Positions 17,468-26,773 of a DNA stretch of 64,000 nt are shown piece after piece. The notes under the pieces were generated by a model. That model saw only the letters and a program-made list of their open reading frames with translations, did not search any database and had not been told where the DNA came from. Made by a program: the position numbers and the translations under genes. Within the stretch, counting starts at the first letter, position 1. Every line of letters begins with the position of its first letter. The DNA is from Psychrobacter proteolyticus (GTDB taxonomy: Bacteria; Pseudomonadota; Gammaproteobacteria; Pseudomonadales; Moraxellaceae), in contig NZ_QLKS01000002.1 in the NCBI RefSeq assembly GCF_003350005.1, positions 434,001 through 498,000 on the forward strand, read 5' to 3'.

Positions 17468-17769
17468 TCGTTTTATTGCCACCTTTGAATAAATAAAAAA
17501 GACGCCAAGTTCAATCTTAGCGTCTTTTTTGTGCCATGTACTATTAGATATTTGATTGTCATTTTCGGTAGTTGTACGAATTTTGCTGCAATCTAACGCG
17601 AATTCTGAAATAAACCCCAAACTTCGCTATACTTGATGGTTTATTGGTGATGCACACTCTATGAGTGTCTATTATTTATTATCCAGATATCATTTATTAT
17701 TCAGACATAAGGTCGCTTGGTCGTTTCGGTGACACTTGTTTCTCATTTCTGCACTTTTAAGGCCATAGC
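17468..17769. other. Intergenic region msrAB-pncB
   Basis: 302 bp with the msrAB terminator, a small perfect hairpin (ACACTC/GAGTGT near 17652-17668), and two tandem 18-bp units at 17675-17692 and 17693-17710 (15 of 18 identical) shortly before pncB. Confidence 0.6.
17495..17530 (+). terminator. Rho-independent terminator of msrAB
   Basis: AAAAAAGACGC (17495-17505) pairs with GCGTCTTTTTT (17520-17530), ending in the T-run. Confidence 0.88.
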
Positions 17770-18996
17770 ATGACTGCTACCTATTCACCCATTATTACCT
17801 CACTGCTTGATAATGATTTGTACAAATTTACGATGTTACAAGCCATGCTGCATCAGTTCCCGCAAACCCATGGTGTTTATCGCTTTCGCTGCCGTAATAA
17901 CAAAGATGCAGCCTATCCGTTGGCTGATATCCAAAAAGATCTAGAGCAGCAACTAGACAGCTTATGCGAATTGCGCTTTTTGCCAGATGAGCTAGAGTAC
18001 TTACGTAGCCTACGCTTTATTCGCTCAGATTTCGTTGATTATCTAGAATTATTTAAGCTAAAACGTCGTTTTATTACGGTAAGTACAGACGATAAAGGTC
18101 GCCTGTTTATCGATATCGAAGGGCCAATGATTCAAGCGATGTTCTTTGAAGTATTTGTACTAGCCATTGTCAATGAGCTGTATTTTAATGCGCTATCTAA
18201 TGACAGCGTGATTGAAGAAGGACAACGTCGCCTCGATGCAAAAGTAGCGCTATTACATCAGTATGCCGAAGAGCAAACCCAGTACGATCAGGATACACCG
18301 CCATTTATCGTCGCTGATTTTGGCACGCGTAGACGCTTTAGTCGACGCTGGCAAGCACATGTTGTAGAGACACTACATAAAGCTGAGCCAAAGATAGTCG
18401 GCGGTACATCAAACGTGTATTTGGCCAAGCAGTTAGGAATGACGCCAATAGGCACCATGGCGCATGAGTTTATGCAGGCGTTTCAGGCATTAGATGTGCG
18501 TCTGCGTGACTCACAAAAGGCTGCGCTTGAAGCATGGGTGCATGAGTATCGTGGCGACTTAGGTATTGCATTGACAGATGTGGTCGGAATGGATGCCTTC
18601 TTACGTGACTTTGATTTGTATTTTGCTAAGCTATTCGACGGTCTGCGTCATGATAGCGGTGACCCTTACATCTGGGGTGATAAGGCGATTGCCCATTATG
18701 AGAAGCTAAAAATAGATCCAAAAACCAAGATTCTAACTTTTAGCGATGGGTTAAATTTAGAGAAGGCGTGGGAGCTGCATCAATATTTCAAAGGTCGCAT
18801 TAGAACCAGCTTTGGTATTGGTACCAATTTGACCAATGATATGGGCATTACGCCGATTAATATCGTGCTTAAATTGGTAGAGTGTAATGGTCAGCCAGTC
18901 GCCAAGCTTTCTGATAGCCCAGGCAAGACTATGATCAATAACGACACGTATCTTGCCTATCTGCGCCAAGTCTTTGAGGTTGATGAACCAGAGTAA
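17770..18996 (+). CDS. pncB: Nicotinate phosphoribosyltransferase
   Basis: Salvages nicotinate to nicotinate mononucleotide with PRPP and ATP in NAD synthesis. Its 408 residues match the PncB type. Visible blocks are '[20 protein letters not shown]' at the N-terminus, DFGTRRRFS, a '[14 protein letters not shown]' segment with the presumed phospho-accepting His, and [14 protein letters not shown] precedes the ATG by 7 nt. The gene is alone and convergent with xseB. Confidence 0.95.
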   Translation: MTATYSPIITSLLDNDLYKFTMLQAMLHQFPQTHGVYRFRCRNNKDAAYPLADIQKDLEQQLDSLCELRFLPDELEYLRSLRFIRSDFVDYLELFKLKRRFITVSTDDKGRLFIDIEGPMIQAMFFEVFVLAIVNELYFNALSNDSVIEEGQRRLDAKVALLHQYAEEQTQYDQDTPPFIVADFGTRRRFSRRWQAHVVETLHKAEPKIVGGTSNVYLAKQLGMTPIGTMAHEFMQAFQALDVRLRDSQKAALEAWVHEYRGDLGIALTDVVGMDAFLRDFDLYFAKLFDGLRHDSGDPYIWGDKAIAHYEKLKIDPKTKILTFSDGLNLEKAWELHQYFKGRIRTSFGIGTNLTNDMGITPINIVLKLVECNGQPVAKLSDSPGKTMINNDTYLAYLRQVFEVDEPE

Positions 18997-19059
18997 ACCG
19001 AATATCAAACTGTTGCGTTGCCAAATGTGCCAAATGAGATTGATGCGCTTGGTTTGGCC

Positions 19060-19089
19060 AAACAGCTGCTACCTAGTGGCTGTTTTTTT
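19060..19089 (+). terminator. Probable pncB terminator
   Basis: AAACAGC (19060-19066) and GCTGTTT (19079-19085) with a T-run, overlapping the end of convergent xseB. Confidence 0.55.
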
Positions 19090-19333
19090 AACTCTCAACA
19101 CTGCTGGTAGATTTTTCTTCGGCAAAGGCTGCATCCAATGCTTGCTGTACAGCATTGATACGAGTCTCGCAAACGCGATAAGCGGCAATAGATTCTTCAA
19201 CCGTTGTCATTAGATTATCAATATCAGGGTCATCCTGTTGCTGTAATTCAGCCGCATTGGTTTTTAAGATATCGTAAGCCGCCTTAAAGGTTTTTGGGGC
19301 GGCTTTTTTGCGTCTGCGAGTAGGGGTTGTCAT
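19088..19333 (-). CDS. xseB: Exodeoxyribonuclease VII small subunit
   Basis: 81 residues forming two predicted helices, with the family pattern 'FKAAYDILKTNAAELQQQDDPDIDNLMTTVEESIAAYRVCETRI'. The XseB subunit binds XseA to form the nuclease that degrades single-stranded DNA from both ends. The N-terminus is Arg/Lys-rich (TRRRKKAAPK), longer than in E. coli. AGGAAA precedes the ATG. It lies directly downstream of xseA (58-bp gap), so stoichiometry is probably set by co-transcription. Confidence 0.88.
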   Translation of the reverse strand: MTTPTRRRKKAAPKTFKAAYDILKTNAAELQQQDDPDIDNLMTTVEESIAAYRVCETRINAVQQALDAAFAEEKSTSSVES

Positions 19334-19391
19334 AAAATTTCCTAATTTTTAAAGGTAAGTTGATGAGTAATCGTTAGATATTACTATGTGG

Positions 19392-20924
19392 TTAAGTTGG
19401 AGCGCCTGAGGTTTCTGTCGCTTTCTTATCTATAGTGATATCGATAATCTGAGCTTTTGCGTTGCCATCTTTTAAAATGATATTGACGGTTTGCTCAGGA
19501 TACAGTTGGGTACTACTAGTGAGCGTCTGCTTGTTTTGAGCATCCGTGAGCATGGTGTAGCCTTGCTTGAGTACGCGAGACGGGCGATGTAATAGCACAA
19601 TATCACGTAGATGTTCGCTATCGCGCTGTGCTTGCACAATTTTCTGCTGCGCGTTCTGCATGATTGACTCTTGATAACTTCTGCTATTAATAGCGGCTTT
19701 TGCGAGCTGTTGATACGCTAAGGTTTGCGTTTGTGTATATCGCTCAACCGTCAGTCTGACTGCTTGCTTTACTTGGCGCTGGGCGCTTTGTTGAATACTG
19801 CGCCATGCATAGTCACTGTCTTTTCGTAGAGCAGTGAGTTGGCCAATCGTTTGCGACTGCATTTGGCTTAACTGGCGTGCGGTTTGTTGCTCAGCAGTAT
19901 TCAATTGACGCTGAGCCGCTTGCTTGATTTGCGCTTGATATTGTAGCGTCTGAGTGACGAGCTGGGCCAAGTGGCTATGGATAGCAGCAATTACTTTTGA
20001 AGGTGTATCAAAACTGGTATGTGCCACTTCATCTAAGATGACTTTGTCACGCTCATGACCGATGCCCACCCAGACAGGGACAGGCTGCTCAGCAACCAGA
20101 GCGGCCAACTCATAATCATTGAGATAAGCCAAATCACCAACCGCACCGCCGCCGCGAATAATGACCAACAAGTCTGGTAGACGCTGATAAGTATCGTAAA
20201 ACTGCTGCTGGGCATTAACGATGGCTTGACGGATTTCAGCGGGCGCATGATTGCCCTGAAAAGTCGCATTATGGTAGTGGAACTGACACGCACCTGTACT
20301 GGCTAAGCGATCCGCATCTGCTTGAAAATCACCCAGTCCGGCTGCCTTTTCAGGCGCGATGACCAGCACATGCTCGATATCAAAAGGAGCAGGTAGCTGT
20401 TGATTAAGATGTAATAGCCCTTCACCTGTTAAGCGGTCAACCATTTCTGCATACTGCCGTGCCAAGTCGCCTAGCGTATAGCTGGGATCGATATCTTCAA
20501 TCGTGATTGAAAAGCCGTACTGGGCATGGAAGCCTGCCGATACTTTAAGGAGTACGGTCAAATCACGCTCAAGCGGCATACCAGTCGCACGTTCAAACTT
20601 AGCTAATACACGCGCAGCTTTAAAGCGCCATAGATTGCCACGGCAGCTGGCGACTACTTTGCCATCGTCATCTTTTTCTGCCAGTTCAAAGTAGTAATGA
20701 CCACCTTTACTCGACAGATTACGGATTTCAGCTTTTACCCAGACACGGTGGTCAAAAGTTTGTTTGATGACCATTTCAACCGCTGACAAGTAATCACTTA
20801 GGCGTAGGACCGTATCCTCTAGATGGTCTTCCTGCTCAGCGAGTTCCGCCTCTAGAGTGGCCAAATCTTTGGCAGGTGCTAATACTTTGGCCTGTTTAAT
20901 ATTTGAAAGATTGGGTTTGCGCAT
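19392..20924 (-). CDS. xseA: Exodeoxyribonuclease VII large subunit
   Basis: Catalytic subunit, 510 residues. The N-terminal OB-fold region contains 'VWVKAEIRNLSSKGGHYYFEL', the nuclease core shows LPDLLVIIRGGGAVGDLAYLND and 'PVWVGIGHERDKVILDEVAHTSFDTPSKV', and a long Gln/Ala-rich coiled coil follows (about 320-440), as expected. The N-terminal ~35 residues are an extension before the usual start, and no strong ribosome binding site is visible, so the true start may be internal. It heads the xseA-xseB operon. Confidence 0.93.
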   Translation of the reverse strand: MRKPNLSNIKQAKVLAPAKDLATLEAELAEQEDHLEDTVLRLSDYLSAVEMVIKQTFDHRVWVKAEIRNLSSKGGHYYFELAEKDDDGKVVASCRGNLWRFKAARVLAKFERATGMPLERDLTVLLKVSAGFHAQYGFSITIEDIDPSYTLGDLARQYAEMVDRLTGEGLLHLNQQLPAPFDIEHVLVIAPEKAAGLGDFQADADRLASTGACQFHYHNATFQGNHAPAEIRQAIVNAQQQFYDTYQRLPDLLVIIRGGGAVGDLAYLNDYELAALVAEQPVPVWVGIGHERDKVILDEVAHTSFDTPSKVIAAIHSHLAQLVTQTLQYQAQIKQAAQRQLNTAEQQTARQLSQMQSQTIGQLTALRKDSDYAWRSIQQSAQRQVKQAVRLTVERYTQTQTLAYQQLAKAAINSRSYQESIMQNAQQKIVQAQRDSEHLRDIVLLHRPSRVLKQGYTMLTDAQNKQTLTSSTQLYPEQTVNIILKDGNAKAQIIDITIDKKATETSGAPT

Positions 20925-21293
20925 AATATTAGACCAAAGATAATGAAAATATAAAGACTGACGAGGATGTGCTGAATACGTAGCGGATAGTTTAACTTAA
21001 AAAAGAGAGTACAAAAAGCGAAGCCAACAAGCTTTGATTGATATATTATCTATATCGCAGTTTGTTGGCTGTTCAATCAGAGAAGGATTGTATGTCACTT
21101 AATGTTAGCGGTTAGATCGTAAACCTGTTTGCGTCTAAAAGAGATTGTCGTGTAGAGAAAAGTAGATAGATATTTTTAGCTAGATATAGTCGGTTCAAGA
21201 TAATTCAGATACAAGGAAGGCAAGTGAAAGTGCTACAAATAATAGACTGAGTGAGCCTGACACTGTATCTGATTTATATGGTATTGACGATAT
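20925..21293. other. Intergenic region xseA-lipoprotein gene
   Basis: 369 bp holding the xseA promoter region and a long-loop inverted repeat (21022-21070) that probably terminates the upstream minus-strand lipoprotein gene. No gene seen. Confidence 0.5.
21010..21070 (-). terminator. Probable terminator of the lipoprotein gene
   Basis: AGCCAACAA (21022-21030) pairs with TTGTTGGCT (21062-21070) across a 31-nt loop. On the minus strand a T-rich stretch (TTCGCTTTTTG) follows. Confidence 0.5.
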
Positions 21294-21662
21294 TTATTGG
21301 CAACGGAAGTTAATGGTGTATTCGTAATCATCGCTGCGTGACAAATCTGGTGTACCCGTGCCAAATATCGAGCCAACAACAGCACCTACTTGACCAACCA
21401 TACGGCCAGTACGCTCGTTTAAGATGCCATTATATTTTACATTATCATCAACGATAATCACTTGCTTGCTTCGACAGGTTTTTTGAGCACTATCGATCGC
21501 ATTTTGTTGTGCCTTGACTTTGGTGTCAGCGATACTTGTTGTCTCATAGATAGAATTGGCACGCTGAATCACGGGTGAAGAAGGTGTACTTTGACAGGCG
21601 CTCAAAGCAAGTGCAGCCACTAACGTTGCCGTCAAACTGGCAGTTTTATTAAAAGTATTCAT
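21294..21662 (-). CDS. Small lipoprotein with glycine-rich segment
   Basis: 122 residues starting with a lipoprotein signal peptide whose lipobox is LSAC (Cys23). The mature part has a 'MVGQVGAVVGSIFGTG' glycine-rich stretch (about 88-103), short of a full glycine-zipper, and ends in a polar 'DDYEYTINFRCQ' with a terminal-region Cys that may pair with Cys63. It is expected in the envelope; the function is not recognisable. AGGAA precedes the ATG. Confidence 0.65.
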   Translation of the reverse strand: MNTFNKTASLTATLVAALALSACQSTPSSPVIQRANSIYETTSIADTKVKAQQNAIDSAQKTCRSKQVIIVDDNVKYNGILNERTGRMVGQVGAVVGSIFGTGTPDLSRSDDYEYTINFRCQ

Positions 21663-21964
21663 AAATAATTCCTGATTTATATAAACAGAACGTCTTAGCT
21701 ATAGGCAAAGCTTTATGAATGTAGCTTATCTAGATATTACCTGTCTAGACAGTTATTGTGTGCTGTATTACGGGTATATTGCCGATGAACCTTGCACTGA
21801 ATATAAATCAATTTGCAACCTCAAGAACAGCAATATTGCAAAACTACAGACAACCGTTATTGACCAAAAATAAAACAAGTCGCATCCGTACACAGCAAAT
21901 CACTTGAAATATAAATTGTATCTAGGATAATTGAGCCATTCATTTTTTATTAATAAGTAATACT
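21663..21964. other. Intergenic region, divergent promoters
   Basis: 302 bp AT-rich spacer between the divergent lipoprotein and hydrolase genes. I see no further gene or repeat. Confidence 0.5.
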
Positions 21965-22624
21965 ATGCAATTAATTCCTGCTCCTGCTGGCGTGCTCGAG
22001 GTTGACGCACTGTGGCAAAATGACAATCCTAATGATCCAAATACAGACACGGTGGCGCTGCTGTGCCATCCTAATCCGTTGTTTGATGGTACGATGAATA
22101 ACAAAGTGGTCACCACTATGTATCGCTTTGCCCGTGACAACGGTATGCATGTGGTGCGCTTTAACTTTCGCGGCGTTGGTCAATCGACAGGCGAGCATGA
22201 TTACGCGGAAGGTGAAGTGGTCGATGCAATGACCGTGCTACAATGGATTGCTGAACAAACCAATGCTCGAAAGCTATGGCTAGGTGGTTTTTCTTTTGGT
22301 GGCTATGTCACAGCACGCGTGGCTGAACAAGTGCTTGAGGCCGCACATATATGGGGGCTGGGTGACTTTGAAGTGACGAAAATTGCCCTTATCGCACCAT
22401 CAGTCGAAAAAAACGACAGTACTGATATTAGTTTGCCTGCGGATAGAACTTTTGAGATTTATGGTAATGCGGACGAAGTGATTGAACCTGACAATATGCA
22501 GGCATTTGCAGACCGATTAGGCATTGAAGTCAGCGTGGTTGATGGCGCAGGTCATTTCTTCCATGGTCGCTTGTCAGAGCTCAAAGGCTTATTAGACAAG
22601 CATAGCTTTGGGCAAGACAGCTAA
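21965..22624 (+). CDS. Alpha/beta hydrolase
   Basis: 219-residue alpha/beta hydrolase of the small, lid-less bacterial type. The oxyanion segment 'LLCHPNPLFDGTMNNKVV' with HPNP lies at about 33-50, the nucleophile elbow GFSFGG is near 107-112, and the late His lies in GAGHFFHGR. This pattern (HPHP/HPNP motif plus GFSFGG and GxxHFFHG) is typical of a conserved family with unknown natural substrate. The ribosome binding site is weak. The next gene is zapE, 121 bp downstream on the same strand. Confidence 0.8.
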   Translation: MQLIPAPAGVLEVDALWQNDNPNDPNTDTVALLCHPNPLFDGTMNNKVVTTMYRFARDNGMHVVRFNFRGVGQSTGEHDYAEGEVVDAMTVLQWIAEQTNARKLWLGGFSFGGYVTARVAEQVLEAAHIWGLGDFEVTKIALIAPSVEKNDSTDISLPADRTFEIYGNADEVIEPDNMQAFADRLGIEVSVVDGAGHFFHGRLSELKGLLDKHSFGQDS

Positions 22625-22745
22625 GTTTATTCATAGCTAACTCAGCTTGATAGCTTCTGCTTTGATATGGTTTAGCATGGCTTGCTTGGTAGCACCAGCA
22701 CCGTGCTAAATTATCCTACTATTTTGATATTTATTTAATCCAACG

Positions 22746-23858
22746 ATGAGTCGTATTATGAGTTTATCTCCATTGCAACGTTACGAGAAAGCCGTCAGTA
22801 CAGATGAGTTTACTCGGGATGAGCAGCAATTTCAGGCCATGAGCTATCTTGATGAGATATACCATCAGCTCATCAATAGCGCTCCGCAAAAGAAAGGTTT
22901 TTTTGGCTTTTTAAAATCTAAGCCAGTCGCGCCAACAGGCCTTTATATGTGGGGCGGTGTCGGCCGCGGTAAAACGTGGATGATGGATATGTTTTATGAC
23001 TCGTTGACCATCGAGCGCAAGATGCGTCTGCATTTTCATCATTTTATGCAGCGTGTTCATAGAGAGCTTAACAAACTACAAGGTGAGAGCGATCCACTCG
23101 AAAAAGTCGCTGATATTATTTATAAAGAAGCGGTTATCATCTGTTTTGATGAGTTTTTTGTTTCTAACGTCTCTGATGCCATGATATTGGGCGATTTGTT
23201 CACTATGCTGTTCAATCGCGGTATTACTTTGGTTGCGACCTCAAACATTGAGCCAGCTGGACTGTATAAAGATGGCTTACATCGTGACCGTTTTATGCCT
23301 GCCATTGCGGAAGTTGAGCGTCATACGACGGTAATGAATATCGACTCTGGGATTGATTATCGTCTGCGCGTATTGCAGCAAGCTGAGCTATACGAAGCGC
23401 CGCTTACTAAGGCGAACTACCATTGGTTAGCTAACCGTTTTGCGAGCTTATCGAATAATCAGAAAATCAGTAAAGAGCCCATTACTATCAATGGACGAGA
23501 CGTGAAAATCAACGCTTGTACCGAAGATATCTTATTCTGTGACTTCCGTCATCTCTGTATGGCGCCGCGATCAGCCGCTGATTTTATTGAGCTTGCCAAA
23601 CGCTTTAGCACCGTTTTAGTTGACTCCGTGCCAGCACTGGATGATGACTTGCGTGATCCAACGCGACGTTTCATTTATCTCGTCGATGAATTTTATGATC
23701 GCCGTGTGAAATTATTGGTACGTGCAGAGCAGCCGATTCTAGACTTGTATCAAGGAGAAAAATTGGCGTTTGAGATTGAACGTACTCGTTCACGTCTGCT
23801 TGAGATGCAGTCAGAAGACTACCTACGCATGGACCACCGAGTCGAAGATGTTGCGTAG
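22746..23858 (+). CDS. zapE: Cell division ATPase ZapE (AFG1-like)
   Basis: AFG1/ZapE-family P-loop ATPase, 370 residues. Walker A GGVGRGKT is at 70-77, Walker B is 'VICFDEFFV', and the 'MDMFYDSLTIERKMRLHFHHFMQRVH' segment is diagnostic of the family. ZapE associates with the Z-ring in constricting E. coli cells and is needed under low oxygen or heat. ATG 22746 and ATG 22758 are both possible; neither has a clear ribosome binding site. Confidence 0.93.
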   Translation: MSRIMSLSPLQRYEKAVSTDEFTRDEQQFQAMSYLDEIYHQLINSAPQKKGFFGFLKSKPVAPTGLYMWGGVGRGKTWMMDMFYDSLTIERKMRLHFHHFMQRVHRELNKLQGESDPLEKVADIIYKEAVIICFDEFFVSNVSDAMILGDLFTMLFNRGITLVATSNIEPAGLYKDGLHRDRFMPAIAEVERHTTVMNIDSGIDYRLRVLQQAELYEAPLTKANYHWLANRFASLSNNQKISKEPITINGRDVKINACTEDILFCDFRHLCMAPRSAADFIELAKRFSTVLVDSVPALDDDLRDPTRRFIYLVDEFYDRRVKLLVRAEQPILDLYQGEKLAFEIERTRSRLLEMQSEDYLRMDHRVEDVA

Positions 23859-23980
23859 TTTATTGCTGAGTTGAGACTGCCTGTGTGTAGCTCTCAACTG
23901 CTCTATAACTGTTAAAAAATAAGAAAATGATATTATAAATAATAAGTAGTGATAGATAATAATAAATTAAGGATAAAACA

Positions 23981-24649
23981 ATGACTACAGCTGACAATGC
24001 TGATAATGAAAGCCAAGAAATAGAAGACAAAAAACTGTCTGTGAAGAACGTAGCAGCGAATGATATTTCATCTACCAGTGACGAGCTGATAGGTTGGATC
24101 AATTCAAGACGCAGTATGGGCAATCTAGATGAGCCAGCACCGACGCGTGCGCAGATTGAATCTGCCATCGAATGTGCGGCAACTGCGCCAGATCATAAAA
24201 AATTGCGTCCTTGGCGGTTCATCGTGACGCAAGGTGAGGCGCGCCATGAATTAGGCCGTGCCTTGCTCGAAGCTGGCCAAGCAAAAGCGCTACAAGATGG
24301 CGAAGAGTTGTCTGAGAAGACTATCATTAAAACTCAAAATATGCCGCTGCGAGCGCCGCTGATCATAACGGCTGTGACTCAAATGCAAGAACACAAAAAA
24401 GTGCCACCTTTTGAGCAGATGCTCAGTGCAGGCGCTGCTGTGCAAAATCTAATCTTGGCATTAAAAGCTCAAGGGTTTAGTACCGTTTGGCGCACTGGGC
24501 TGCTATGTAATGAGCCTGCGGTAAAAGCGTATTTTGGCGTAGGCCCAGATGATTATGTGACCGCTTTTGTTTATACTGGCACAAGTCCCAAGGATGAGTC
24601 CAAACGCAAACCTATTGATATCGAACCGCTAGTTCGCTTCGAGTCGTAA
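23981..24649 (+). CDS. Nitroreductase family protein (YdjA-like)
   Basis: 222 residues, FMN-dependent nitroreductase fold. 'INSRRSMGNLDEPAPTRAQIESAIECAATAPDHKKLRPWRFIV' resembles the YdjA subfamily, the minimal nitroreductases, with 'SAGAAVQNLILALKAQGFSTVWRTG' as the second FMN-contact block. The first ~35 residues are an acidic, low-complexity extension. AAGGA precedes the ATG. The physiological substrate is unknown. Confidence 0.85.
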   Translation: MTTADNADNESQEIEDKKLSVKNVAANDISSTSDELIGWINSRRSMGNLDEPAPTRAQIESAIECAATAPDHKKLRPWRFIVTQGEARHELGRALLEAGQAKALQDGEELSEKTIIKTQNMPLRAPLIITAVTQMQEHKKVPPFEQMLSAGAAVQNLILALKAQGFSTVWRTGLLCNEPAVKAYFGVGPDDYVTAFVYTGTSPKDESKRKPIDIEPLVRFES

Positions 24650-24774
24650 TGTAGCTCAGTGCTGTCTATTAATAAGATTATAATTGCACAAAGTTGTAAT
24701 TGAAAGATAATAAGGCAGTAGCTGAGCACGATAGATTCTATTGATAATACGTCAGTCAACACGGATAAAAGAAC

Positions 24775-26067
24775 ATGACAAGCCCTAACAATAGCAATAA
24801 AAACAACACCAGTGCTAGTAATGAAACGGATAAAGAGTCGTCTGAAAAGCAGAACGGTATGCTTGCAGGTATTTTTGAGCGGGCAACCAAGTCAGGTCTC
24901 GGCCGTAAAAAGTCAAATCCTAGTCCTGTTGAATCCGCTGTGGCAAAGGATATGGCCGACATTCATAGCAATCCAACCAAGCTGCGTTTGGCATTTTTAG
25001 GTGGTGGTAGCTTCGGTACGGCAATGGCAAATTTAGCCGCACGTAATGGCTGTGATACCACGCTATGGGTACGTAACAAACGTACCGTAAAAGCGATGGC
25101 CAAAACACAGACCAATAAAAAGTATCTACCAGGCTATAAGCTTGATGATCGACTGAAATACAGCCATGATTTGGCGGCAAGCGTCAAAGACAAAGACATT
25201 GTTTTTATTGCTGTACCAGGTTTGGCCTTTCGCGAAACGCTAAAAAACATCGCACCTTTTATCAGTGGTCAGTCTATTGTATCGTTGACCAAAGGTATGG
25301 AAAAAGACACCTTTGCGATGATGAGTGATATTATTAAAGAAGTGCTGCCAGAAGTGAATTTTGGCGTCATGTCAGGGCCGAACCTCGCTATCGAAATCAT
25401 GAAAAATATGCCGTCTGCTACGGTTATCGCAAGTGAGTCGGAACCGTTGCGTCATGCCGTGCAAGCAGCATTACACAGTGCCTTCTTTAGAGTATTTGCT
25501 AGTGATGATATACGCGGCGTCGAGCTTGGCGGCGCGCTAAAAAACATCTACGCAATTGCCATGGGTATGGCAGCAGCTTATGAAGTAGGTGAGAATACTA
25601 AAGCGATGATCCTTACTCGTGCTTTGGCAGAAATGAGTCGTTTTGGTGTTGAAGAAGGCGCCAATCCGCTCACTTTCTTGGGCTTGTCAGGGGTGGGCGA
25701 CTTATACGCCACCTGTAGCTCAGAGCTAAGTCGTAACTATCGTATCGGTAATATGCTCGGTCGTGGTATGAGCATTGATGCCGCGGTCAAAAAGCTTGGA
25801 CAGACTGCTGAAGGGGTAAATACTATTCAGCAAGTACATGAAAAAGCGACCAAAGCGGGTATCTATATGCCAATTACCCATGCACTCTATGCAGTCATTT
25901 ATGAAGACAAGGCTGCTCTAGGCGTTGCGCTACATTTAATGGAAGCAGGATTCCGTAGCGATGTTGAGTTTGTCATGGCGCATGATCATAGCAATGCTGC
26001 GCTTACCGCTCATATGAAAACCTCTGGTAGCAATACCAAAAGTAAAGACAGCGATGCTGATAAGTAA
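24775..26067 (+). CDS. gpsA: NAD(P)H-dependent glycerol-3-phosphate dehydrogenase, N-terminally extended
   Basis: Reduces dihydroxyacetone phosphate to sn-glycerol 3-phosphate for phospholipid synthesis. The dinucleotide-binding GGGSFGTAMA is at 76-85, the catalytic-lysine region 'GGALKNIYAIAMGMA' at about 255-270, and 'LSGVGDLYATC' follows. At 430 residues it exceeds the usual ~335 because of a polar Asn/Ser/Lys-rich N-terminal extension of ~68 residues and a ~20-residue tail. The weak ribosome binding site leaves open an internal start (for instance the Met at residue 60). It is followed 57 bp later by sixA. Confidence 0.93.
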   Translation: MTSPNNSNKNNTSASNETDKESSEKQNGMLAGIFERATKSGLGRKKSNPSPVESAVAKDMADIHSNPTKLRLAFLGGGSFGTAMANLAARNGCDTTLWVRNKRTVKAMAKTQTNKKYLPGYKLDDRLKYSHDLAASVKDKDIVFIAVPGLAFRETLKNIAPFISGQSIVSLTKGMEKDTFAMMSDIIKEVLPEVNFGVMSGPNLAIEIMKNMPSATVIASESEPLRHAVQAALHSAFFRVFASDDIRGVELGGALKNIYAIAMGMAAAYEVGENTKAMILTRALAEMSRFGVEEGANPLTFLGLSGVGDLYATCSSELSRNYRIGNMLGRGMSIDAAVKKLGQTAEGVNTIQQVHEKATKAGIYMPITHALYAVIYEDKAALGVALHLMEAGFRSDVEFVMAHDHSNAALTAHMKTSGSNTKSKDSDADK

Positions 26068-26124
26068 GATATATTATTAGAAGGCAGTATTAAGAAAGTC
26101 GAGCTTAGCGCTCCAAGGAAGGTT

Positions 26125-26583
26125 ATGAAAATTATATTAGTACGTCATGGTCAAGCAGAAGACGAAACACGTCCAGATAGCGCGCGTCAGCTGACGGACT
26201 TTGGTCAGCAGCAGGCAGCACAAACGGCAGAGTATGTGACCACTCACTATAGCCCAGATCGTTTTGTGGTTAGCCCTTATATTAGAGCGCAGCAAACTTT
26301 ATCTTCGTTCCAGTCGCGAGCACCGCAAGTAGCCTCATCTGTGCAGGACAATATCACGCCCTCGGATGATGCGCGCCAAGCTCTGATAGATATTGCCAAT
26401 ATTGAAGCTGAGTGTTTGGTCGTTGTTTGTCATATGTCTATCGTCGCCTATATCGCGGGATTGCTTACAGGCGATTATCCTGAATCGTTCTCTTTAGCGG
26501 AAGCCAGAGTGTTTGATATGGAGTTTGTGATGACTGGCATGGCAACGGAAGTTGATCGTTTTGTTCCTGATCAGCCTTATTAG
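26125..26583 (+). CDS. sixA: Phosphohistidine phosphatase SixA
   Basis: Histidine-phosphatase superfamily member of 152 residues with the catalytic RHG motif (MKIILVRHGQAED) and second His in CHMS. SixA removes phosphate from histidines of phosphotransfer proteins. The length and lack of a lid domain fit SixA rather than phosphoglycerate mutase. AAGGAAGG precedes the ATG. It probably shares a transcript with gpsA. Confidence 0.87.
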   Translation: MKIILVRHGQAEDETRPDSARQLTDFGQQQAAQTAEYVTTHYSPDRFVVSPYIRAQQTLSSFQSRAPQVASSVQDNITPSDDARQALIDIANIEAECLVVVCHMSIVAYIAGLLTGDYPESFSLAEARVFDMEFVMTGMATEVDRFVPDQPY

Positions 26584-26773
26584 ACTAGACTTCTAATATT
26601 TTGCTTAGAAACGATTTTCTAGAGCAGAATTGATTAGATATGACGGATTTAAAATGGTATTGGTACAAAGTTCAGCCCTTTATCAATCACATAAAATCGT
26701 CCAGCTCTTTCAAAAACCCCATCAATCATTAACAATATTTTGATAACCGCAGCAATAATTGAGGACACGTTTA

